A stretch of 64,000 nt of DNA, taken from Paenibacillus endoradicis. Its GTDB lineage: Bacteria > Bacillota > Bacilli > Paenibacillales > Paenibacillaceae. The stretch is from assembly GCF_024721975.1 (NCBI RefSeq), contig NZ_JANQBB010000003.1:372001-436000 (forward strand). Reading direction: 5' to 3'. Positions 57,850 to 64,000 of this stretch are shown here, piece by piece (positions within the stretch are counted from its first letter, which is position 1; every line of letters starts with the position of its first letter). A program made the translations under genes and the position numbers. The notes below the pieces were generated by a model. It had not been told where the DNA came from, did no database searches, and worked only from the letters and a program-made list of their open reading frames with translations.

Positions 57850-58257
57850 ATGAGAGTCATGGGTTTGGATTATGGTGATCGTCGCATTGGTGTTGCAATA
57901 AGCGATGCATTTCGATGGACGGCACAAGGACTAACCGTAGTTGAGACAAGAAGAGACGGTGGAGAGCTCGACAGACTTGTGGAAATTGCACTTGAAAATG
58001 AGGTTTCTGAGGTCGTGGTTGGCCTTCCAAAGAACATGAACGGTACGATCGGTCCACGCGGTGAGATTTGTAAGGCATTTGCCCAGCAAATTGGGGAAAA
58101 GCTTGGATTACCTGTTCACCTTTGGGATGAAAGATTGACCACAGTAGCTGCGGAACGAACATTAAAAGAAGCTGAGATCAGTCTAAAGAAGCGCAAACAA
58201 GTGATAGATAAGATGGCAGCTACACTTATTTTGCAAAATTATCTTGATTCTAAATGA
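57850..58257 (+). CDS. ruvX: Holliday junction resolvase-like protein RuvX (YqgF)
   Basis: 135 aa from ATG 57850 (SD GAGGGG); an in-frame TTG at 57832 touches the ireB stop. RNase H-like fold: MGLDYGDRRIGVAIS (first Asp), VVVGLPKNMNG, DERLTTVAAE and KKRKQVIDKMAATLIL. Acts in 16S rRNA 5' end processing in several bacteria. Confidence 0.95.
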   Translation: MRVMGLDYGDRRIGVAISDAFRWTAQGLTVVETRRDGGELDRLVEIALENEVSEVVVGLPKNMNGTIGPRGEICKAFAQQIGEKLGLPVHLWDERLTTVAAERTLKEAEISLKKRKQVIDKMAATLILQNYLDSK

Positions 58258-58273
58258 AAAGGTGAGGGTAAAA

Positions 58274-58564
58274 ATGGCTAATAACGAGCAAAACTATGAA
58301 GAACCAGAAATTATCTACATTCCAGACGAAGATGGCAACGAGGAAGAATTTGAAGTCATTATGAAATTTGAAGTGGATGATTCCGATAAAAAATATATGA
58401 TGGTTGTTCCTCTTATTTCTGAAAATGAGGAAGAAGACGAAGTCTACGCTTTCCGTTATGAAGAAGAAGGCGATGATCTTCAATTGTTCACGATTGATGA
58501 TGAAGAAGAGTGGGCAATTGTTGAAGAAACATTTAACACATTGCTTGGCGAGTTGGAGGAATAA
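58274..58564 (+). CDS. DUF1292 protein (YrzB-like)
   Basis: 96 aa from ATG 58274 (SD AAAGGTGAGGG); the frame is open 10 codons up into ruvX. Very acidic, typical DUF1292: IIYIPDEDGNEEEFEVIMKF and YAFRYEEEGDDLQLFTIDDE, EEWAIVEETFNTL. Function unknown; conserved behind ruvX in Firmicutes. Confidence 0.9.
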   Translation: MANNEQNYEEPEIIYIPDEDGNEEEFEVIMKFEVDDSDKKYMMVVPLISENEEEDEVYAFRYEEEGDDLQLFTIDDEEEWAIVEETFNTLLGELEE

Positions 58565-58569
58565 TTGTA

Positions 58570-58884
58570 ATGGCTTTTCAACAACCAAATACTGCTCCAA
58601 TCATTCAAGACACACTAAAAGAACACTTTGGTCAAGAAATCGAACTTGTTACTGATGATGGAAGTGTTGAAGCTTTCTTCATTACACAAGAATTTGTATG
58701 GGGAGACATTACATATGTTGTCCTACAAACAGAGACGATGAAGGCTGAAGACGAAGTTGAATTTCTTCGAGTGTACAAACAAAATGACGAAGTTGAACTA
58801 GAGAGCATCGTAGATGAAGAAGAATGGGAAGCTATTTCTGAAGCATATGATGATCTGCAATTTGTCAGTGATGAAAGACCTTAA
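58570..58884 (+). CDS. Second DUF1292-like protein
   Basis: 104 aa, SD GGAGGA in the end of the previous gene, start 6 bases behind its stop. Shares the order of features with its neighbour (VTDDGSVEAFFITQEF, YVVLQTE, DEVEFLRVYKQNDE, VDEEEWEAISEAYDDL), so this is probably an old tandem duplication. Function unknown. Confidence 0.85.
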   Translation: MAFQQPNTAPIIQDTLKEHFGQEIELVTDDGSVEAFFITQEFVWGDITYVVLQTETMKAEDEVEFLRVYKQNDEVELESIVDEEEWEAISEAYDDLQFVSDERP

Positions 58885-58900
58885 TTGAAAATACTTATAC

Positions 58901-58929
58901 AAAAAGAGCGGCATATCACCGCTCTTTTT
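58901..58929. terminator. Terminator behind the DUF1292 pair
   Basis: AAAAAGAGCGG-CATATCA-CCGCTCTTTTT, a perfect 11-bp stem with A and T runs on either side. It ends the alaS-ireB-ruvX-DUF1292 unit. Confidence 0.93.
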
Positions 58930-59061
58930 GACGAGTACATTCAAAAAGGCTACTTGTGATTTCATGGTATAGTTCAGAATTATAATTTAAAAAGAATTTT
59001 TAACTGATTCAAAGTTAATCATAATGTCCGAAGAACGGATAGATATTGAGGTGTTAGATTC

Positions 59062-60189
59062 TTGGAGAATGTAGAAAAATCTATAGAAGAAAATAAAAAG
59101 AAGCCAAAGAGGAAACGTAATAAACCTAAGAAATGGGTTGTTTCTTTTTGGGTGTGTTTCTCATTGCTTTTCTTTATGTTGCTTGTTGCTGCTAGCGGCC
59201 TATTCTATTTGTGGAATCAACTTGAACCAACAAAATCGGGATCTCCTATTGAAGTAACTATAGCAAAAGGCAGCTCTGCTAATAGTGTAGCAAAGGTTCT
59301 TGAAGATAATGGAATAATAAAAAATGGATTTATTTTTGGCTATTATTTGGTATTGAAAGACGAGGGTGACAACTTCAAAGCTGGAAAGTATGAATTAACA
59401 CCTGGCATGGACAAAGCAGAAGTTATTGCAAAATTAAATGCAGGTGATGTGATCGCTCAAGAAACGATTACATTTACGATTCCAGAAGGCTTCACAATTG
59501 CTCAAATGGCGGACAAGCTATCGACTGAGGGACTTGTAGATAAAGAAAAGTTCATTTCTTTAACGAAAGAGTCTCGTAGTTGGTCAGGTGCAGAAAATGT
59601 GCTTAACATCCCACAGGAAGCTACGGAGTTAATTAATCGCTTGGAAGGTTATCTTTTCCCTGATACGTATGAAGTTGTCAAAGGTAGTACGGAAGAGGAG
59701 ATTATAATACGTATGTTGAAGGAGCAAGATCGTAAGCTTGCTACTTTACCAGAGAATTGGCCTGATGAGTTAGAGAAGTTAGGAATATCGATGCATGAAT
59801 TGTTAACGATCGCTTCATTAATTGAGCGTGAAGTGGTTGTTGATAGTGAACGTGCTACTGTTGCTGGTGTTATCTATAACCGTTTGAAGGAACCAATGCG
59901 ATTACAAATTGATGCGACGATTCAATACGCATTAGGGGAACAAAAGGAATTATTGTCAATAGAAGATACGAAGCTCGATAGCCCTTATAACACTTATGTT
60001 ATTGATGGAATACCTCCTGGACCGATAGCTACGCCAAGTTTAGAATCTATTAAGGCAGCGCTATATCCAGAAGAACATAAATTCTATTATTATGTAACGA
60101 AGAAAGATGGAACTCAGTCACATCTATTTGCTGAGACTTATAATCAACATCTAAGAAATATTGAAAAAAGTAAGGAGACGGCTCAGTAA
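59062..60189 (+). CDS. mltG: Endolytic peptidoglycan transglycosylase MltG
   Basis: 375 aa. Basic N-terminus (KKPKRKRNKPKK), one transmembrane segment at about 29-51, then LysM-like subdomain (VTIAKGSSANSVAKVLEDNG) and the YceG catalytic domain with the active-site Glu in ASLIEREV and PLRLQ-type MRLQIDATIQYALG. It cuts nascent glycan strands and is thought to set their length. TTG start, SD GAGGTG. Confidence 0.95.
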   Translation: MENVEKSIEENKKKPKRKRNKPKKWVVSFWVCFSLLFFMLLVAASGLFYLWNQLEPTKSGSPIEVTIAKGSSANSVAKVLEDNGIIKNGFIFGYYLVLKDEGDNFKAGKYELTPGMDKAEVIAKLNAGDVIAQETITFTIPEGFTIAQMADKLSTEGLVDKEKFISLTKESRSWSGAENVLNIPQEATELINRLEGYLFPDTYEVVKGSTEEEIIIRMLKEQDRKLATLPENWPDELEKLGISMHELLTIASLIEREVVVDSERATVAGVIYNRLKEPMRLQIDATIQYALGEQKELLSIEDTKLDSPYNTYVIDGIPPGPIATPSLESIKAALYPEEHKFYYYVTKKDGTQSHLFAETYNQHLRNIEKSKETAQ

Positions 60190-60220
60190 TGAGCCGTTTA
60201 CTTTGGTGAGGTGAGCGTCA

Positions 60221-61153
60221 ATGTCATATAATCCAGAATTGTTGTGTACTGCTGCTAACTTAGATGAATGTATACAATTGTTAGATGCAGGAGCTAATGC
60301 AATATTAGTAGGGGAAGCTAAATTTGGTAGTAGATTAGCAGGTCAATTTGATCTTGATATGATTAAAGAGGCTGTTACTATAGCACACGCCAGAAATGGT
60401 AAGCTTTACGTTTCCATGAATAATCTTATTGATAATGCAACGGTAGAATTACTTCCAGCTTATTTGACTGCCTTGGCAGAGTATGAAGTAGATGCAATCG
60501 TTTATGGAGACCCAGCAGTGCTTGTAGCTGCTAAGGAATACGCACCTAATGTAAGTCTTCATTGGAATGCTGAAATGACTTCTACGAACTACGCGACAGC
60601 TGAGTATTGGGCTCGTCGCGGTACATCACGTTATGTATTAGCACGCGAATTGAATATGGAACAAGTAGTAGATACTAAAGAAAAAAGTGTGTTACCAATT
60701 CAAGTGCAAGTTCATGGTATGACGGCAATGTATCATTCCAAAAGATCTCTTATTCAAAGTTATACAGACTATCATGGTGAACAAGAGAGACATGCAAATA
60801 TTCAAAAAGCTGCTGGATTATATCTAATGGAAAATGATCGACCAGATGAACGATATCCTATCTTTGAAGATGAATATGGAACACATATTATGAGCTCTGA
60901 TGATATTTGTATGATAGAAAATTTGCATGAATTACTAGATTGTAAAGTAGATAGTTTGAAAATTGAAGGTATCTTGAAATCTACGGAGTATAACGTTGAA
61001 ATTGTTAAAGCATATCGAAAGGCAATTGACGAGTATTTAGTTGATCCTGAACACTATGAATTTGATGAGCAATTGATGGACTCGATAAGAGAGATTCAAG
61101 ATCCAACTCGCGAATTAAGCTACGGTTTCTTCTTCAAAGAACAAGTATATTAA
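60221..61153 (+). CDS. trhP1: U32 family tRNA hydroxylation protein, TrhP1-like (YrrN)
   Basis: 310 aa. U32 'peptidase' family; in B. subtilis YrrN and YrrO (TrhP1/TrhP2) act in prephenate-dependent 5-hydroxylation of U34 in tRNA. ANLDECIQLLDAGANAILVG at the start and SLHWNAEMTSTN. The U32 signature region reads VQVHGMTAMYHSKRSL, without the cysteines kept in the second copy; this matches the shorter YrrN type. SD GGTGAGG. Confidence 0.88.
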   Translation: MSYNPELLCTAANLDECIQLLDAGANAILVGEAKFGSRLAGQFDLDMIKEAVTIAHARNGKLYVSMNNLIDNATVELLPAYLTALAEYEVDAIVYGDPAVLVAAKEYAPNVSLHWNAEMTSTNYATAEYWARRGTSRYVLARELNMEQVVDTKEKSVLPIQVQVHGMTAMYHSKRSLIQSYTDYHGEQERHANIQKAAGLYLMENDRPDERYPIFEDEYGTHIMSSDDICMIENLHELLDCKVDSLKIEGILKSTEYNVEIVKAYRKAIDEYLVDPEHYEFDEQLMDSIREIQDPTRELSYGFFFKEQVY

Positions 61154-61175
61154 TCGTTGGAGTATTGGGCCATGA

Positions 61176-61254
61176 TAGTTTTGAACTACTTTTTATATAA
61201 TAAAGGTTATAAAAGTCCGCTTTTTGAACTACCTTTTTGAAAAGTTTTAGGAGG
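61176..61254 (+). promoter_or_regulatory. Partial family L element before trhP2
   Basis: Ends TTTTTGAAAAGTTTTAGGAGG-like (last 17 bases GAAAAGTTTTAGGAGGT match other copies), but no full left arm. Two direct copies of TTTTGAACTAC about 40 bases apart precede it; they resemble the right end of family P. It supplies the SD of trhP2. Confidence 0.6.
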
Positions 61255-61262
61255 TGCATCAC

Positions 61263-62519
61263 ATGGGTACAACTTTGAAACATCAACGACGCTATTATGG
61301 CACTCGTAATCGATTAGAGCGTCCAGAGCTATTAGCACCAGCTGGAAACTTAGAAAAGCTAAGATTCGCTGTTCATTATGGAGCAGATGCAGTCTACATC
61401 GGCGGTCAGTCTTATGGACTACGATCTAACGCAGATAACTTTAGTTTCGAAGAGATGAAGGAAGGCGTAGAATTTGCTGCACGATATGGAGCAAAAGTAT
61501 TCGTTGCAACGAACATTTACGCTCATAACGAAGACGTAGAAGGTATTGAACAATATTTGCGTAATCTAGAAGAAGCAGGAATTGCAGCTATTATTGCTGC
61601 TGATCCTATTATTGTAGAAACAGCTCAACGTGTTGCTCCTAAAATGGAAGTTCACTTGAGCACACAACAGTCCGTACTTAACTGGAAAACTGTTCAATTC
61701 TGGAAAGATGAAGGTCTACCTCGAGTTGTGTTAGCTAGGGAGACAAGCTTTGAAGAAATTGAACAAATCAAGAAAAATGTTGATGTTGAGCTTGAAGCTT
61801 TCATCCACGGGGCGATGTGCTCTTCATTCTCAGGTCGTTGTGTGCTTTCTAATCACTTTACTGACCGAGATTCTAATCGTGGCGGTTGCTGTCAATCATG
61901 CCGCTGGAAATATGATTTATTTCTAGAAGGGGCACCGGTTAATGAGGGGGAAGAAGATCCCTTCACGATGGGCTCGAAAGATTTGGGTATGTTAGAACAT
62001 ATACCTGATCTTATTGATGTGGGAATTGATAGCTTTAAAATTGAAGGCAGAATGAAAAGCATTCATTATGTTGCTACAGTAGTTAATGCTTATCGTCAAG
62101 CAATTGATGCTTATATGGCTGATCCAGAGCAGTATGAGGTTAAGCAAGAATGGATTGATGAAATTCATAAAGCGGCTAATCGCCCTCTTAATACAGGTTT
62201 CTTCCTTGATGTTCCAGGAGCTGAGGATCATATTTATACTGCAGAAGATAAAGTGGCGCCTTATGACTTTGCTGGTGTAGTACATGAATATGATGCTGCT
62301 ACTCAGTTCGCAATCATTGAACAACGTAACCATTTCAAAGTAGGTCAAGAAGTAGAATTTGTTGGTCCCAATGGTCGTTTTTTCAAGCAAACCGTAACGG
62401 AAATTACTGATCTTGATGGAAACACACTAGATGTCGCTCGTCATCCGCTACAAAAAATTCGTATTCGTACGTTAAAACCAGTAGAGCCGATGGACATGAT
62501 GCGTAAAAAGATACGCTAA
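61263..62519 (+). CDS. trhP2: U32 family tRNA hydroxylation protein, TrhP2-like (YrrO)
   Basis: 418 aa from ATG 61263 (SD AGGAGG); GTG 61254 overlaps the SD and is unlikely. Full U32 signature EAFIHGAMCSSFSGRC followed by CCQSCRWKYDL, cysteines probably binding an Fe-S cluster. RPELLAPAGNLEKLRFAVHY at the start and a C-terminal U32 domain. Works with TrhP1 on tRNA wobble uridine. The methyltransferase gene trmR, which lies before trhP1 in B. subtilis, is not present here. Confidence 0.92.
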   Translation: MGTTLKHQRRYYGTRNRLERPELLAPAGNLEKLRFAVHYGADAVYIGGQSYGLRSNADNFSFEEMKEGVEFAARYGAKVFVATNIYAHNEDVEGIEQYLRNLEEAGIAAIIAADPIIVETAQRVAPKMEVHLSTQQSVLNWKTVQFWKDEGLPRVVLARETSFEEIEQIKKNVDVELEAFIHGAMCSSFSGRCVLSNHFTDRDSNRGGCCQSCRWKYDLFLEGAPVNEGEEDPFTMGSKDLGMLEHIPDLIDVGIDSFKIEGRMKSIHYVATVVNAYRQAIDAYMADPEQYEVKQEWIDEIHKAANRPLNTGFFLDVPGAEDHIYTAEDKVAPYDFAGVVHEYDAATQFAIIEQRNHFKVGQEVEFVGPNGRFFKQTVTEITDLDGNTLDVARHPLQKIRIRTLKPVEPMDMMRKKIR

Positions 62520-62537
62520 TAAAATAGAAAATATGAC

Positions 62538-62573
62538 AAGACTCCCTTTATTTCGTATAAATGGAGTCTTTTT
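62538..62573 (+). terminator. Terminator behind trhP2
   Basis: AAGACTCC...GGAGTCTT with a 17-base loop that itself has ATTT/AAAT pairing, followed by TTT. Confidence 0.8.
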
Positions 62574-62655
62574 CATTTTAAAGATTGACAATCAAACGCA
62601 GATAGAAAATAATAGGAACTAGTATACATAAAATTAATAGAAGCTAAATCGCTAT

Positions 62656-62675
62656 TTGTGAAAGCGCTTTTACAA
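62656..62675 (+). promoter_or_regulatory. cre-like operator before the chemoreceptor gene
   Basis: TTGTGAAAGCGCTTTTACAA is palindromic with one mismatch. Its core TGAAAGCGCTTTTA matches the CcpA site consensus TGWAANCGNTNWCA at all but one fixed position. It lies 25 bases before the ATG, so carbon catabolite control of the receptor is likely. Confidence 0.6.
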
Positions 62676-62700
62676 TGAGGTTGAAGGGCGGGGCAATCAG

Positions 62701-64000
62701 ATGAAGAATGATAAAAAAGTCGAACTCAAAAAAGATGTAGTGAAATCTAATGTTGTAGCCAAGTATAAAACGAATCCGCTTCAATCTGTTGGTATCAAGT
62801 TGTTCCTTTACATTATGGGAGGGATTCTTGCCTGCGTTATTACGATGGGAACACTAGCGTATAATCAATCGAAAGGAATTATTGAAGGAAAGGCGTCTGA
62901 GTCTAGTCAACAAATCGTTAATCAGCTTGGTGCTAACCTCGATAATATATTAAAGACTTACGAAGAAATAACATTACAATTGATGGTTGATAATGAATTT
63001 CATAAAAGTGTAGATGTTGTTGTAGCTAACGAAGATGAGTTTTCAAAATTCGAATCGATCAAAGCTTTAACGACAAAACTGCAAAGCTTTATATTTGGTA
63101 ATGCTAGTATTACAGGTATAGCTCTTATTCCCCTTGATAGTAATCTTAATATTATTACTGCTGGAAGTTCTCAACTTACTAAAGTAGAACGCTTAGCGAA
63201 GGAAGAATGGATTCAAGAAGCGATTGATGCAGCAGGCCGGGCGGTGTGGTTACCTTCAAGTCCAGAAGCGATAACGCATGCGGGAACGACACCTAGCTTT
63301 GGTATTGCTAGAGTAATTAAAAATCCAACTTCAAGTAAAGCGTATTATGTTTTACTATTGGATGTTTCGACAAAAGGCATACAAGAACAAATTGATAATG
63401 TGAATCTGGGTTCTGATAGTGGAATATCGATCGTTAATAGTAACAATGAATATATGACCAATGCAGATCCTAAACTTGTACAAAGCGTGGCTCCATTCCA
63501 AATAAATGTTGATGAAGAAGAGAAAAGTACTCGCGAAACTCTTAGTGGTATAGGAGAGGTATTATTAATTCATAAAAAATTAGGTTATTCAGATTGGTAC
63601 TTAACAGGACAAATTCCTGTAAATGAACTAGTCAAAGATACTGTAGTTATTCGTCAATTAACGGTTTCCGTAGCAATCGCAGCTGCAGTAATTGCAATCA
63701 TTATCTCCGCAATTGTTATGCTAACGATAAGCAGACCTCTTGTTCAGTTAAGAAATCTTATGAATGAAGGTGCGAAGGGAGATCTAACGGTTCGTTCCAA
63801 AAATAACAAACGTAAAGATGAAATAGGTCAATTAAGTAACAGTTTTGATTCTATGATGATACAAATAACTTCGTTAGCAACACAAACCAAAATTTCTGCA
63901 GACGCAGTAATGGTAACAGCAAAGACATTGACGAATGCATCGAACAAAACAGCAGTCTCTGCTAAAGAGATTGCTATCGCTACAGAAGAGATAGCCAACG
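62701..64000 (+). CDS. Methyl-accepting chemotaxis protein (3' end outside window)
   Basis: 433 codons visible, frame open to the window edge. Basic cytoplasmic N-terminus, transmembrane segment at about 32-54, extracellular dCACHE-like sensor domain about 60-318 (ITGIALIPLDSNLNIITAGS, FGIARVIKNPTSSKAYYVLL, GISIVNSNNEYM), second transmembrane segment about 321-346, HAMP about 347-399 (ISRPLVQLRNLMNEGAKGDL, RKDEIGQLSNSFDSM), and the start of the signalling coiled coil. The sensor type often binds amino acids or sugars; ligand unknown. A cre-like site precedes it. Confidence 0.93.
   Translation, partial: MKNDKKVELKKDVVKSNVVAKYKTNPLQSVGIKLFLYIMGGILACVITMGTLAYNQSKGIIEGKASESSQQIVNQLGANLDNILKTYEEITLQLMVDNEFHKSVDVVVANEDEFSKFESIKALTTKLQSFIFGNASITGIALIPLDSNLNIITAGSSQLTKVERLAKEEWIQEAIDAAGRAVWLPSSPEAITHAGTTPSFGIARVIKNPTSSKAYYVLLLDVSTKGIQEQIDNVNLGSDSGISIVNSNNEYMTNADPKLVQSVAPFQINVDEEEKSTRETLSGIGEVLLIHKKLGYSDWYLTGQIPVNELVKDTVVIRQLTVSVAIAAAVIAIIISAIVMLTISRPLVQLRNLMNEGAKGDLTVRSKNNKRKDEIGQLSNSFDSMMIQITSLATQTKISADAVMVTAKTLTNASNKTAVSAKEIAIATEEIAN

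Overview
This is chromosomal sequence of a low-GC, endospore-forming Firmicute, most likely Paenibacillaceae (inference). The reasons are gene order resembling the Bacillus subtilis bofC-ruv-queA-tgt-yajC ... hisS-aspS ... mnmA-cymR-iscS ... alaS-ireB-ruvX-mltG region, spore genes (SafA-like LysM protein, BofC, SpoIID family, SpoVB), two T-box leaders, frequent TTG/GTG starts with strong Shine-Dalgarno (SD) sequences, and SecD and SecF as separate proteins. No tRNA, rRNA, CRISPR array, prophage or intact insertion sequence was seen.

Layout. 1-9990: an oligosaccharide-use operon (two ABC permeases, membrane-anchored GH43, binding lipoprotein, YesM/YesN-type two-component system, GH2), closed by a strong terminator. 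10215-14365: a repeat-rich LysM protein, a BofC-type protein and an unrecognised minus-strand protein. 14742-22198: ruvCAB, a SpoIID/SPOR protein, queA, tgt, yajC. 22201-25701: three membrane proteins (YrzE-like, DUF421, SpoVB) and comN. 25784-34412: secD, secF, a free-standing CDF dimerisation domain, recJ, apt, relA, dtd. 35022-42441: T-box, hisS, aspS, tcdA, a methyltransferase, rarA. 42496-47128: DedA, PAP2 phosphatase, CopD/CopC, a CBS/CorC protein. 47245-51011: mnmA, cymR, iscS, a PRC-barrel protein, a zinc-ribbon protein. 51012-52998: a decayed accessory stretch around an E2-type acyltransferase domain that lacks its catalytic histidine. 52999-62519: AI-2E family protein, T-box, alaS, ireB, ruvX, two DUF1292 proteins, mltG, two U32 proteins for tRNA hydroxylation. 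62701-end: a chemoreceptor cut by the window edge.

The most unusual content lies between genes. Family L ('leader-SD' elements) is found just upstream of seven functionally unrelated genes (comN, the CDF-domain gene, hisS, copC, the PRC-barrel gene, alaS, and a fragment before the second U32 gene). It forms a stem whose right arm runs straight into the SD (consensus ATGAAAAGTTTTAGGAGG), and the stems change in a compensatory way between copies. Family P (palindromic elements of about 160-210 bp) occurs in six near-complete copies plus fragments, mostly just behind genes. Its outer arms differ between copies but match within each copy, while the core keeps two hairpins. One P copy supplies the last codons and stop of hisS, and another begins at the ruvB stop codon. 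Two tandem arrays of hairpin units (about 62 bp before the SpoIID gene; 51 bp between the T-box and hisS) add to this. I do not recognise either family as a named element; novelty would need database searches that I could not run.
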